DNA from: Aquabacterium fontiphilum
GTDB taxonomy: Bacteria; Pseudomonadota; Gammaproteobacteria; Burkholderiales; Burkholderiaceae_C
Length of the DNA stretch: 64,000 nucleotides
NCBI RefSeq assembly: GCF_009909205.1
Contig: NZ_JAAAPN010000002.1
Coordinates: 62,001-126,000, forward strand
Reading direction: 5' to 3'
Position 1 is the stretch's first letter. Each line of letters starts with the position of its first letter. The notes below the pieces were generated by a model that was not told the origin of the DNA, searched no databases, and worked only from the letters and a program-made list of their open reading frames with translations. The translations under genes were made by a program, and so were the position numbers. Positions 55,430 to 64,000 of this stretch are shown one piece after another.

Positions 55430-56353
55430 TCATTTGCCGCCGCGCAGCATCCATCGGAGCTTCTTGATCTGCTTTCTGAGGCCTCGGTACTTGGCCAAGT
55501 AGAGTTTGCGCTTGCTGGGCAGTCGGTAGCGTTTCCACAGATGTTCGGGAACGAGATACGCCTCTCGGCGAGCCCAGTCCTTCAGGGTCGGTGGGCGTCT
55601 GGAGAGCTGAAACGATGAACAGTAGTGGTTGAACAAGCGATCGACATGCATGGCTCGCCTGATCTCATATGCATCTGAGAAGACCCGTCCGGCGAACGCG
55701 TTGCTCTGGTGCATGCGGTATCCCACCCGCAAGTCGAGCAGATGGCGTTTGGATGCGCCGATCAGGCTTGCGCCCCACACGAGAATGTCATCGGCCCGTG
55801 TTCGCCATTCAGCTTCATGGGGGTAGGGCAGCAGGTCAAGATAAAGCTTGCCTCTGACTGACACGCATGAGGTGGGGGAGCCGATCCACAACTGCCACAT
55901 GCGCGTGGCATAGCTCGAAACCTGCCAGGTGAAGTTTGGAGTGTTGCTTGCGGTTGCCTTGGCTGTGGTGAGCGGGCTTTGCACGGTATCGAACTTGTGC
56001 GGTTCGCAGAAGTAGAAATCTGCTGGCTCAGCGTTGACTTCTTCTGTCAGACAGGCCAGATAGTCGGGGGGATAAACATCGTCTGCGTCCAGCAGGCATA
56101 CCAGGTCGTCCTTGTCGATGTATGGCACCACCGCGTTGAAACAGGAAAGCTGCCCGCCATTTGGCTTGGAAATGATTTTCATCTCGGGCCAATGCTGGGC
56201 GTATGCCCGAGAAATGTTCAACGATTCATCTGTCGATCCGTCGTCGACGAGCAGCACCCGGTCAAAAGGACGGGATTGCTGCCGCACGGAATCCAGGCAC
56301 TCTGGAAGGTATTTGGCGTAGTTGAAGTTGTTGATGACGCAAACGCAACGCAT
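55430..56353 (-). CDS. Family 2 glycosyltransferase
   Basis: A 307-residue enzyme: CVINNFNYAKYLPECLDSVR, VLLVDDGSTDES and the DXD-type LLDADDVYPPDYL (about 88) give a GT-A fold. The C-terminal third is basic (LRKQIKKLRWMLRGGK) and could contact the membrane. It is divergent from the UDP-xylose synthase gene, with a 90-bp gap between starts. It belongs to the second glycan locus. Confidence 0.9.
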   Translation of the reverse strand: MRCVCVINNFNYAKYLPECLDSVRQQSRPFDRVLLVDDGSTDESLNISRAYAQHWPEMKIISKPNGGQLSCFNAVVPYIDKDDLVCLLDADDVYPPDYLACLTEEVNAEPADFYFCEPHKFDTVQSPLTTAKATASNTPNFTWQVSSYATRMWQLWIGSPTSCVSVRGKLYLDLLPYPHEAEWRTRADDILVWGASLIGASKRHLLDLRVGYRMHQSNAFAGRVFSDAYEIRRAMHVDRLFNHYCSSFQLSRRPPTLKDWARREAYLVPEHLWKRYRLPSKRKLYLAKYRGLRKQIKKLRWMLRGGK

Positions 56354-56443
56354 AGGCTGTATGTATTTGAGAGTGCCGACACATGCGCAACTGGCGCCCC
56401 GGTCATCCTGTAAATTTTACGTTCTGGATACAAGGGAGCATTC

Positions 56444-57385
56444 ATGCGCGTGTTGGTAACGGGAGGCGCGGGTCTTATCGGCTCGCATTTGTGTGAGCGC
56501 TTGTTGCGCGATGGGCACGAAGTGTTATGTGTCGACAGTTATTTCACGGGCTCGCGGCAAAACATTGCGCACCTGACGAATCACCCCATGTTTGATGTGC
56601 TGCGTCACGACGTCACAGTGCCCCTCATGGTCGAGGTCGATCGGATCTATCACCTTGCGTGTCCGGCCAGCCCGGTGCATTACCAGCGAGATCCCGTTCA
56701 GACGATGAAAACCAACATCCTTGGCGCCATCAACATGCTGGATCTGGCCAAGCGACTGGGTGCGCGCATCCTGCAGGCATCTACCAGCGAGGTTTATGGT
56801 GATCCCGACGTTCACCCACAGCCCGAGTCCTACTGGGGGCGCGTGAATCCAGTTGGGGTTCGCAGTTGCTACGACGAAGGAAAGCGTGGGGCGGAAACGC
56901 TCTTCTTCGATTTTCACCGGCAGTATGGCCTGGAGATCAAAGTCATGCGCATCTTCAATACATACGGCCCCCGCATGTGCGCGGACGACGGCCGCGTGAT
57001 CAGCAACTTCATCATGCAGGCCTTGTCCGGGAGGGACATCACCATCTACGGGGATGGGCAGCAGACCCGTAGCTTTTGCTATGTTGATGATCTGGTGAAT
57101 GCCATGGTGTCCTTTATGGATTCTGAACCCGGTTTCACCGGTCCGGTGAATGCCGGCAATCCTGAGGAGTTCACGATGCTGCAATTGGCTGAGCAGGTGC
57201 TCAACCTCACGGCGAGTGTGTCCAAGATCGTCTTCAGGCCGCTACCTAGCGATGACCCTCGTCAGAGGCGCCCTGACATCACCTTGGCGCAGCAGATGCT
57301 GGGCTGGCGTCCGACGGTGCCGTTGAGTGAGGGCCTGGTTCGAACGATCGAGTACTTCAGGCATCAATCTGGCCGGCGACGCTGA
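56444..57385 (+). CDS. UDP-glucuronate decarboxylase (UDP-xylose synthase)
   Basis: A 313-residue extended SDR. The NAD site is [16 protein letters not shown], and family-specific blocks follow: [36 protein letters not shown], and the catalytic YDEGK in [15 protein letters not shown] (about 147). These fit UDP-xylose synthase, which makes UDP-xylose from UDP-glucuronate. The ATG follows GGGAG. It supplies a pentose donor for one of the glycan loci; a UDP-glucose dehydrogenase is not in the window. Confidence 0.92.
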   Translation: MRVLVTGGAGLIGSHLCERLLRDGHEVLCVDSYFTGSRQNIAHLTNHPMFDVLRHDVTVPLMVEVDRIYHLACPASPVHYQRDPVQTMKTNILGAINMLDLAKRLGARILQASTSEVYGDPDVHPQPESYWGRVNPVGVRSCYDEGKRGAETLFFDFHRQYGLEIKVMRIFNTYGPRMCADDGRVISNFIMQALSGRDITIYGDGQQTRSFCYVDDLVNAMVSFMDSEPGFTGPVNAGNPEEFTMLQLAEQVLNLTASVSKIVFRPLPSDDPRQRRPDITLAQQMLGWRPTVPLSEGLVRTIEYFRHQSGRRR

Positions 57386-57391
57386 CCGCAC

Positions 57392-59122
57392 TCAGTGCGT
57401 GGCCTGTATGCGCACCATGCCCGCATACAGGCCGCCGAGGGCCATCAGAGCGTCGTGTGAGCCTGATTCCACAACGCGCCCTTCGCTCATCACATGGATC
57501 ACGTCCGCGTTTCGGATGGTGCTGAGGCGGTGCGCAATGATGATCAGCGTCTTGCTGCCCCGTAGATCTTCGATCGATTTCTGGACCACGCTTTCGGACT
57601 CAGAGTCAAGCGCTGAGGTGGCCTCGTCAAAGATCCATATCGGGGCGTTGCGGTAAAGCGCGCGCGCGATCGCAAGCCTTTGTCGCTGGCCGCCCGACAG
57701 CTTGCTGCCGTTTGTGCCGATGTCGCTGTCCATACCGTCCGGCAGCGTGGCGACGTGGTTCCACAAATTGGCGGCCCGAAGGGCAGACTCGACGCGTTGC
57801 CGGTCAACGCCATGAGTGCTCGCATAGGCGACGTTCTGCGCGATGGTGCCCTCAAACAGAATGATGTCTTGCGAGACCACGGCAAAATTGCGCCTCAGGC
57901 TCGCCAGCTTGAGGTCGTTGATAGGTACGCCGTCCAGCGTGATCTCACCAGATTGCGGATGGGCAAAGCGCAGCAGCGCGCTGACCACCGTGCTTTTTCC
58001 AGCGCCGGACGAACCCACCAACGCCACCGTCTGTCCCTTGCCCACATGAAGGTCCAAGCCATTGAGCGCGGGGGCTGAGGCACCATCGTACCGGAGCGTG
58101 ACCTGACGGAACGCGATCTCTCCGTCACTCTTGTCCAACGTCCGTGTGCCCGTGTCAGGCTCGCTCGGCGCGGCTGTCAGCTCAAAGGCGCCTTTCATCG
58201 CGACCATGGCGCCGCTGAGGGGGGTGAAGACATCGGTCAACTGGCGCATGGGGGAAATGGTCATCAGCAAGGCGGTGATGAACGAGACGAATTCGCCCAC
58301 GGTAGCCTGCCCCTGACTGGCTTGCCAGATGGCCAGGGTGAGAATGATGGAGACGCCAATGGCCGCGAACACCTGTGTGACTGGCGTGATGAGCGCACTG
58401 GTGGAAACCTGCTTCATGGACATGCGACGGTGGTGCTGCGCGTCGCGCTCGAAGCGCGCCATCTCGATGTCTGCAGCGTCGAATGTTCGCACCACGCGCC
58501 AAGCGCGGGCGTTGTCGTCGACAGTGGCCACCAGCTTCATTTGTGCAGCGTACTGAGCTTCTCCCACTTTGAGGAGGCGCTTGCGGATGAGCTTGACGCT
58601 GAAGCCCAGCAGCGGCATGGTGATGAAGGCCAGAGCTGTGAGCGCTGGGTTCAGGTACAACAGATACGCCAACAGAAAAAGCAGTGTGGTGGCGTTGCGT
58701 ACGACATTGACCGCCGCATTGCTCAGCGCCCGGGATGCCTGCTGAGGGTCATTGATGACCTTGGCTACCGCCTTGCCTGGGCTCAGTGTCGTAAAGAGAC
58801 TGGCATCGGCCTTGAGCAGCGCGCGCATCAGGTCCGTGCGCAAGGCCAGCACCATCATGCTGCTGGCGTGGCTCATGACAAAGGTGCCTGCAAAGTTGAA
58901 GAACCCGCGGATCATGAACAGGCCGATCACCACAACAGGTACCAGCCACAACGGGTACTTCAGGCCTTCCTGGAACCCCGAATCGATCAGCACCTTGAAC
59001 AGTGCCGGGATGACCGGCTCCACCGCAGAGCTCAGCAGGAAAAACACCAGCGCGGCGGCCAATGCGCGCCACTGGTGTCGCAGGTAGGTGAGCAGCTTCT
59101 CAAAGGTGGCTTTGTCGTCCAT
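57392..59122 (-). CDS. MsbA-like ABC exporter (lipid flippase type)
   Basis: A 576-residue half-transporter: six membrane segments (about 1-310), then an ATPase domain with Walker A LVGSSGAGKSTVV, signature LSGGQRQRLAIARAL, Walker B IWIFDEATSAL and the H-loop IIIAHRLST. It fits the MsbA family that flips lipid A core; in this setting it could also move a glycolipid. Start set at ATG 59122 rather than a TTG five codons before. It is convergent with the xylose synthase gene (6-bp gap). Confidence 0.9.
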   Translation of the reverse strand: MDDKATFEKLLTYLRHQWRALAAALVFFLLSSAVEPVIPALFKVLIDSGFQEGLKYPLWLVPVVVIGLFMIRGFFNFAGTFVMSHASSMMVLALRTDLMRALLKADASLFTTLSPGKAVAKVINDPQQASRALSNAAVNVVRNATTLLFLLAYLLYLNPALTALAFITMPLLGFSVKLIRKRLLKVGEAQYAAQMKLVATVDDNARAWRVVRTFDAADIEMARFERDAQHHRRMSMKQVSTSALITPVTQVFAAIGVSIILTLAIWQASQGQATVGEFVSFITALLMTISPMRQLTDVFTPLSGAMVAMKGAFELTAAPSEPDTGTRTLDKSDGEIAFRQVTLRYDGASAPALNGLDLHVGKGQTVALVGSSGAGKSTVVSALLRFAHPQSGEITLDGVPINDLKLASLRRNFAVVSQDIILFEGTIAQNVAYASTHGVDRQRVESALRAANLWNHVATLPDGMDSDIGTNGSKLSGGQRQRLAIARALYRNAPIWIFDEATSALDSESESVVQKSIEDLRGSKTLIIIAHRLSTIRNADVIHVMSEGRVVESGSHDALMALGGLYAGMVRIQATH

Positions 59123-59181
59123 CGTGACTTCTGTCAACGCGCAGGCCAGTCAGAATGAACGCGACCCCGCGGGGGCGAATC

Positions 59182-59601
59182 CTACTGCAGGAAGGGCTCC
59201 GGAGCCGGATTGATGGACAGATGCGTGTGAACGGCGTGCCAGCGCCCGTCCAGTTCATGCAAGACCATGGTGGCGCGCCCTTCGCGCTGGAACGGCTCCC
59301 CGCTGTGCGCATCAAGTCCTTCACTCGACCATTGGGCGGCGATGCTGAACAAGCCGTGGCATCCCCATCCTTTGATGGACTCAGGGACAAACCGGAATCC
59401 CCGCGTACGGGGCCACACCGCACGCCATTGGTGGGCGACGAGTGCCGGGCGCCCCGTCACAACACTCATCACAGTACCGTAGCTGTGAACGTTGACGTCA
59501 AAGAGCTGCTCCGCCTCGTCAAAACGGAGTTGGCGGATATGCTGCTCCCAAGTTGTCAGCCACTCACGCACGTCAGCGGGCAGTTCGTCAAAGGACATCA
59601 T
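59182..59601 (-). CDS. NTF2/SnoaL-like small protein
   Basis: A 139-residue protein that starts with the ATG overlapping the stop of the ATP-grasp gene (ATGA). The fold is suggested by DFDEAEQLFDVNVHSYGTV-like spacing, VTGRPALVAHQWRAVW and the C-terminal strand pair RATMVLHELDGRWHAVHTHLS, which fits the NTF2-like cone (SnoaL_3). Members bind small ligands or act as isomerases; nothing fixes the substrate here. Confidence 0.75.
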   Translation of the reverse strand: MMSFDELPADVREWLTTWEQHIRQLRFDEAEQLFDVNVHSYGTVMSVVTGRPALVAHQWRAVWPRTRGFRFVPESIKGWGCHGLFSIAAQWSSEGLDAHSGEPFQREGRATMVLHELDGRWHAVHTHLSINPAPEPFLQ

Positions 59602-60572
59602 CGAAGCATTTTCCATGGCTTGCTCAGCAAGGCGTCGACCTCAGGCGGTCGCCTCGACAACGCGTTGCCCGGTGAGAAAGTGAGTTCACAGAGATACGTG
59701 CGCCCATCGCTACCTTGGAGGAAATCAACACGTACGGCGGAAAATGGGCGCGCGACCTCACGCGCGAAATGAAGCATCTGCTCGCAATTGTCGGGGATGC
59801 GGTACTGCTTGACGGGTGGAAGCGCAGATTGCCAGGGCAGCGGCTGAAAGCTTGCGTCCAGCCAGGACGACTCTTGTGTACCGTCGGCGTGCTTGACGAA
59901 CATGCCGACCATCGGAATGTGTCCATTGAGCACATAGAAGTTCCAGGAGATCGCGTCTTCCGTTCCGCACACGCTTCGTTCGATCAATAGCTTCGGCTCG
60001 AACGTGTTGTACCACCATTCCCCGTCATCGAATCCGAAACGCGAGCGTAGCCAAACCGATGCGCGTTCTTCCAGAGCCAACCGGAGTTCATCAGTCAAAG
60101 GATAGGTGATGCGTTCGAACATGCCGCAGCCCAGGTTCGCCTTGAGGTAGTAGATTCCAGGCGGGAGGGCATTGTTGTCCGGCAGTTTGGGAACGTTGCT
60201 TTGCCAGACAAGCGGTGCGCATTGCAATTGGTCCAGAAGGGACTGAGGAATGAACCGGTGCGTCGATAGCTTGTCGCCGCCGCATGGCACGGGGATCTCG
60301 CCAAAGAACTTGAACCAGAAGACTTTCTCGTTGAAGCCCATCGGTGACACGATGGACGGATAACGCCCATGCTTGCGTCTGAACCGACGCATCGCACTGG
60401 CCATGACCCACACGAGCTTCCCTGGCGGGTAGAAGTCAATGCCTCGCATGCGTCCCGCCGGAGGCGTGCGTCGCCAAGGAGAGTTTTCGCTTGAACGCAG
60501 GCGGTTCAGTTGGCGCAGCGCTTCCAGCGCATCGCCGGAGCGCAAGAGCTTGAATCGATGGTTAAGCCTCAT
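59598..60572 (-). CDS. TupA-type ATP-grasp protein
   Basis: A 324-residue protein of the TupA-like ATP-grasp family, named for teichuronopeptide synthesis. Family signs are SPMGFNEKVFWFKFFGE (about 77), the lysine in GIYYLKANLGCG (about 143), then LLIERSV, and a C-terminal VRVDFLQGSDGRTYLCELTFSPGN with the metal-binding Asp/Glu. It probably ligates an amino-acid or amine to a glycan carboxyl group. It is coupled to the NTF2-like gene. Confidence 0.82.
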   Translation of the reverse strand: MRLNHRFKLLRSGDALEALRQLNRLRSSENSPWRRTPPAGRMRGIDFYPPGKLVWVMASAMRRFRRKHGRYPSIVSPMGFNEKVFWFKFFGEIPVPCGGDKLSTHRFIPQSLLDQLQCAPLVWQSNVPKLPDNNALPPGIYYLKANLGCGMFERITYPLTDELRLALEERASVWLRSRFGFDDGEWWYNTFEPKLLIERSVCGTEDAISWNFYVLNGHIPMVGMFVKHADGTQESSWLDASFQPLPWQSALPPVKQYRIPDNCEQMLHFAREVARPFSAVRVDFLQGSDGRTYLCELTFSPGNALSRRPPEVDALLSKPWKMLR

Positions 60573-60644
60573 TGGCGATATTTTAGTGAGCAGGCATTGC
60601 GCATGATGTAATTCGCATCCATCAGGTTCCTGCGGGCTTCGCCA

Positions 60645-61520
60645 TTGTCCGACACTGTGTTGCTTCCGTTGATTACCGTGTACGTTCCCACCCGCAACCG
60701 ACGGGCGCTGCTGGAGCGGGCGGTCCGTTCAGTTCTCGATCAAGACTATCCATCGTTTGAGGTGGTTGTCGTGGACGACGCCTCGGTCGACGATACGCCC
60801 GAGTTGCTGGCGACGTGGAGCATGCGCGAGCCACGCTTGCGGTGGTTTCGTCAGCCTCAGCCCCAGGGTGCGCCTGCCGCGCGAAATCTGGCGTTGCGCG
60901 CCGCGCGGGGCGAGTTCGTCACGGGCTTGGACGATGACGATGTGTTCTTGCCTCGCCGCTTGATGGCGTTCGCGGAGGCTTGGCCCCATGCAAGCAGGGG
61001 GCGATCCCGAACCTTTCTCTACGCGCAATCCCGTTTGCTGCTGCCTGCCGGTGTTTCAGTCAGTCGTCGGCCGGCCCAGGTGTCGATGGACGACCTGTGC
61101 AAGGGCAATTGCGTCGGCAATCAAATCTTTGTGCCCAAGGAGCTGATTCTGGCGGTCGGCGGGTTTCGCGAAGGGCTGCCTGCCTGGCAGGACCTCGATG
61201 TGTGGATGAGCCTGTTGCGAGCAGGCGCCCAAGGAGTACGGGTCAACGAGATCACCATGGAGGTCGATGGGCGGGCGCGGGCAGACCGCATCACCTCGCA
61301 GCATCGACAGTTGATCGAGGCCGCACGCGACGCGGTACTGGCCCACCACACCGGGCTGACAAGGTGTCAGCAACGCGATCTGTTCTTGCAGGCGCTCGGG
61401 CGCCACTATGGTTTTCCATTGCGTTGGCAGGATGTGCAAGCTGTTTGGAAGCTGGATCCTTCTCGTCACACGGTGCGACGCCTGCTGAGCGTCGCCTGGC
61501 GCATGCTGCGCGGCCGTTAA
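60645..61520 (+). CDS. Family 2 glycosyltransferase
   Basis: A 291-residue GT-A enzyme: ITVYVPTRNRRALLERAVRSV, VVVDDASVDDTPELLATW and the DXD stretch TGLDDDDVFLPRRL (about 90), then LPAWQDLDVWMSLLR. TTG at 60645 is the apparent start; no ATG is close to the conserved N-terminus. Its end overlaps the stop of the convergent GNAT-like gene by 4 bp. Confidence 0.88.
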   Translation: MSDTVLLPLITVYVPTRNRRALLERAVRSVLDQDYPSFEVVVVDDASVDDTPELLATWSMREPRLRWFRQPQPQGAPAARNLALRAARGEFVTGLDDDDVFLPRRLMAFAEAWPHASRGRSRTFLYAQSRLLLPAGVSVSRRPAQVSMDDLCKGNCVGNQIFVPKELILAVGGFREGLPAWQDLDVWMSLLRAGAQGVRVNEITMEVDGRARADRITSQHRQLIEAARDAVLAHHTGLTRCQQRDLFLQALGRHYGFPLRWQDVQAVWKLDPSRHTVRRLLSVAWRMLRGR

Positions 61521-62374
61521 CACGCGGGCACGGGATGGGTGGGCATCAAGATCAGCATAGCGCCATCGACCGAGATGGACTTTCTCGCGACGGCGACGAC
61601 GCGATAACCCTGGTGGCGCATGAGTTCGCGCAGCATGGAGATGTCCTGGGTGTGAACCAGCTTCAGTCCGGTGGTTCCGGCTCCCGTCTCCAGCATGGCG
61701 TCGGACTTCTGGTCGTCGATCAGGTTGCCGGCTACCGTCTCGATGGTGATCGGTCTGGATGACACCAGGTGGTTGGCCAGCCCCGGAAGCTGAACCTCCA
61801 GCAGGTCCGTAAAGTAGCTGCCGACCTTGTTGAGGTGGACGTACAAGGACCTCGGATTGTCGAGAGACACGAGCGCGTTGCGCGAACGCGCGCCTCTCTC
61901 GTAAGCCAACGCGAGAGACAAGCGGTTGAGCAGGGTACCCAACCCGAGCGACTCCATGTCGGCGCGGACAATCAGCCTGAAAAGGTATGACGGCCGATCG
62001 GGATGGTCATAGCCTGCTTCGTAGACACAGGCGGCCAGGCGACCCGTGGCGTCGCGCAACAGCAGTACCTGCCCAAAAAGAATGTAGCGGTATGAATCGA
62101 AGGGGCTGATCTCGTCTGCAGTGGCGCGGTCGTAACGACTGCGGACGAGAGACTCGATCTCTTCAATGTCGTGAACCGCCGCTCGATGAAGAGCGAGCCG
62201 CAACTCCCGGAGGCGATCGAGTTGAGCCTGCCTCAGTTTCCGGAAGAACTCTGCCTCCGCCATGCCCGTTTCCAGAAACGGAAAGACGCGCTCTGGAGGG
62301 TGGCACAGGAAAGCAGGCTTACGCACGATGCTGCGCTCACCATATATTTGGGGGGAATGTAATAATTCTGTCAT
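61517..62374 (-). CDS. GNAT-fold acyltransferase-like protein
   Basis: A 285-residue protein. The middle (RLIVRADMESLGLGTLLNRLSL and NALVSLDNPRSLYVHLNKVG) has the acetyl-CoA-binding pattern of the GNAT superfamily, in the looser form of autoinducer-synthase-like and FemX-like members. The N-terminal 100 residues are helical. It may acylate a sugar or amino sugar of the glycan. Its promoter region overlaps that of the Stealth gene and is AT-rich. Confidence 0.65.
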   Translation of the reverse strand: MTELLHSPQIYGERSIVRKPAFLCHPPERVFPFLETGMAEAEFFRKLRQAQLDRLRELRLALHRAAVHDIEEIESLVRSRYDRATADEISPFDSYRYILFGQVLLLRDATGRLAACVYEAGYDHPDRPSYLFRLIVRADMESLGLGTLLNRLSLALAYERGARSRNALVSLDNPRSLYVHLNKVGSYFTDLLEVQLPGLANHLVSSRPITIETVAGNLIDDQKSDAMLETGAGTTGLKLVHTQDISMLRELMRHQGYRVVAVARKSISVDGAMLILMPTHPVPAC

Positions 62375-62456
62375 GAAGAGTCGGGTGGTGCGCCGGCATT
62401 CACTGCGCCAAGCGGTGACGGCCGTCGGCGCCCCTGCTTGCCCAACAGGAGGACAC

Positions 62457-63545
62457 ATGCAGTGGCGCCAAACGGACAGCATGAATGTAGACGTTGTCTA
62501 CACCTGGGTGGACGGGTCTGACCGACTGTGGGCAGCGCGCAAGGCAGCGTTTCAGGCGGCTGCGGGACGTTCCGACCCGGCTGCCTGTCATGCGGCAAGA
62601 TTTCGCAGCGTTGGCGAACTGAGGTACTCGATCCGCTCCGTACTGGCTTATGCGCCGTGGGTGAACCGCATTCATGTCGTCACGGACGGCCAACGACCGG
62701 ACTGGCTGCGTGAGATCAGCCCAAAGGTGGGAATCGTGGACCACCGGGATATCTTTCTTAATCCCGCTTGGCTGCCCTGCTACGCCGCGCGGGGGATCGA
62801 ATCGCAACTGCATCACATTCCTGGTTTGGCTGAGCGATTCATCTATTTCAACGATGACATGTTCCTGGGAAGACCGGTGACCCCAGCGACCTTTTTTGAT
62901 CGGGCTGGGCGTCCTCGGGTCTTTACCTCGACACGCTTTCCGCGCGCCAGGCCCTGGCACGCCCGACCTGAGTTGCTTCCGGGCAATCTGGACGTGCTTC
63001 ATAGTGGCTCGGTAGAGCAGAGTCGACTGAGGGTGATGAGGCAACTCGACAGGCTCATTTGCTACGAGGTTCGGCACCAACCCAAGGCGATCTCTCGCAG
63101 CCTGATGTTCGAGTTGGAAGATCAGTTTCCTGAGGACTTCGCTGCAGTGGCCTCCGCACGGTTCCGTGTTGCGACGACCATCAACCCGTTCTACCTGCAC
63201 GCCTTCTACGGCATTGCCACGGGCAGGGCTCGCCCAAACTACCTTCGTGCCATTCGCGCGCGGCGCAGCTGGAAGGATCTGGCCATTCGCGGCCTCAACC
63301 TGGATGACAGTTGCTTTGTGAATCTCGGAGGCGACCAGGCCGGGGCGCGCCTGGAACGCATCGCGCACGCGCGCCCCAAGTTCATCTGCATCAATCAGAC
63401 CGCGGAGACGACTGATCATGACTTGAGGGCGATGGGGTGGCTGATGCGTAGAATGTGGCCGCAAACAACGTCGCTGGCGTCGCTGGCAGTAAGAGGTGAA
63501 ACCGGCATGCAAGGCGCGGAACATGATGCAAGGCTCACGGCCTGA
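62457..63545 (+). CDS. Stealth-family capsular polysaccharide phosphotransferase
   Basis: A 362-residue protein with the conserved Stealth regions: CR1 VDVVYTWVDGSD (about 12), CR2 RSVGELRYSIRSVLAYAPWV (about 53) with HVVTDGQRPDWL and YFNDDMFLGRPV, and later TTINPFYLHAFYG. These enzymes transfer hexose-1-phosphate and build phosphodiester-linked capsules. The ATG follows a perfect GGAGG. A longer in-frame extension exists upstream but overlaps the divergent gene and is not used. It suggests that the second locus makes a phosphoglycan. Confidence 0.9.
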   Translation: MQWRQTDSMNVDVVYTWVDGSDRLWAARKAAFQAAAGRSDPAACHAARFRSVGELRYSIRSVLAYAPWVNRIHVVTDGQRPDWLREISPKVGIVDHRDIFLNPAWLPCYAARGIESQLHHIPGLAERFIYFNDDMFLGRPVTPATFFDRAGRPRVFTSTRFPRARPWHARPELLPGNLDVLHSGSVEQSRLRVMRQLDRLICYEVRHQPKAISRSLMFELEDQFPEDFAAVASARFRVATTINPFYLHAFYGIATGRARPNYLRAIRARRSWKDLAIRGLNLDDSCFVNLGGDQAGARLERIAHARPKFICINQTAETTDHDLRAMGWLMRRMWPQTTSLASLAVRGETGMQGAEHDARLTA

Positions 63546-64000
63546 TCCTGAGCGGTTCAGGGCGCTGATGTGGCTGCTCTTGCTTGGCGTGGTCACGGTG
63601 GTCGGAGCCTATGAGGTCCGGCGGGGATGGTCCTTCACGCACTGGCTGTTCAGTTACGAACATGGCTTTTCCAAGCGGGCACTCGTTGGCGAGTTTTGGC
63701 GCAGCTGGGGCCTGCCGACAAGTCTTCAGCACTTTCAGTGGGCCGGTACGTGTGTGCTGGCCGTGCTGGTTGCGGTGCTGGCATGGGCATTCCTGGCTCC
63801 TGCTTGGCGATTCGGTGGGACCCATCGCGGACTATGGCATTTTGCGGCCGTGGCGCTGTGTTGTCCCGCAACGATCGCGAACGCAGCATTTGATCTCGGG
63901 CGCTTTGATCAGATCAACATGCTTCTGGCTCTGGGGGCTGTGGGTGCTGTGGCTTGGCGCAACTCGCTGTTGACTGCGGTTGTGCTGGTGGCTTTGATGG
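63523..64000 (+). CDS. Membrane protein, cut by the window end
   Basis: An open frame from the ATG-ATG pair at 63523, overlapping the Stealth gene by 23 bp, continues without a stop to the window edge (about 159 codons). It has a membrane segment near residue 15 (LMWLLLLGVVTVVGAY) and more near 70-90 and 105-155, with a conserved-looking periplasmic stretch SYEHGFSKRALVGEFW. It looks like a polytopic protein of a glycan locus, perhaps a polymerase or GT-C enzyme. Confidence 0.7.
   Translation, partial: MMQGSRPDPERFRALMWLLLLGVVTVVGAYEVRRGWSFTHWLFSYEHGFSKRALVGEFWRSWGLPTSLQHFQWAGTCVLAVLVAVLAWAFLAPAWRFGGTHRGLWHFAAVALCCPATIANAAFDLGRFDQINMLLALGAVGAVAWRNSLLTAVVLVALM

Overview
The window is high-GC chromosomal DNA from a betaproteobacterium, most likely of the order Burkholderiales. 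The evidence is the conserved blocks pilB-pilC-pilD-coaE-zapD-yacG and dciA/M23 peptidase/secA/argJ, a tmRNA encoding the proteolysis tag ANDESFALAA, and AlkB and RubA/RubB proteins of proteobacterial type. I could not assign a genus from sequence alone.

Layout. (1) 1-4.7 kb: the 5' end of an unknown gene, then a two-gene operon behind a perfect FNR/ANR-type box. The operon encodes a large protein with a PhoU/DUF47-like C-terminal region and a pyruvate-phosphate-dikinase-like protein that stops exactly before the PEP/pyruvate-binding barrel. A c-di-GMP phosphodiesterase (EAL) gene follows on the other strand. (2) 4.8-14.0 kb: a compact integrative element in the 3' end of ssrA (tmRNA). It encodes a tyrosine integrase, an HTH protein, an AlpA regulator, a DUF927/Toprim primase-helicase and several small unknown proteins. 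About 1.4 kb at its left end is non-coding and holds a candidate replication origin plus five tandem copies of a ~161-bp repeat. (3) 14.0-21.4 kb: ssrA, an AlkB-type hydroxylase with a XylA-like reductase, argJ, and a solute-binding protein / histidine kinase / LytTR regulator operon. (4) 21.5-30.8 kb: secA, a zinc-import-like operon without an ATPase gene, an M23 peptidase, a DciA-like gene, and rubredoxin reductase plus rubredoxin. (5) 31.0-47.2 kb: an exopolysaccharide locus with export protein, chain-length protein, three unknown proteins that may form a polysaccharide-modifying module, a flippase, a GT-C enzyme, five cytoplasmic glycosyltransferases and a Wzy-type polymerase. A WecA/MraY-like initiating transferase faces it. 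(6) 47.3-55.3 kb: an Lhr-like DEXH helicase, yacG, zapD, coaE, pilD, pilC and pilB. (7) 55.4-64.0 kb: a second glycan locus with two GT2 enzymes, UDP-xylose synthase, an MsbA-like exporter, a TupA-type ATP-grasp protein, a GNAT-like protein, a Stealth-family phosphotransferase and a membrane protein cut by the window end.

How the parts work together. The two glycan loci and the type IV pilus assembly genes point to a surface-attached or biofilm lifestyle, and the EAL protein may modulate it. The hydroxylase and rubredoxin genes point to oxidation of hydrocarbons. The ssrA element looks like a self-replicating, P4-like satellite: it has replication, regulation and integration genes but no visible capsid, conjugation or obvious cargo genes.

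The most unusual observations are the candidate origin and the alternating 161-bp repeat array in the element, the two-domain dikinase with its large partner, and the split lyase-like trio in the exopolysaccharide locus.
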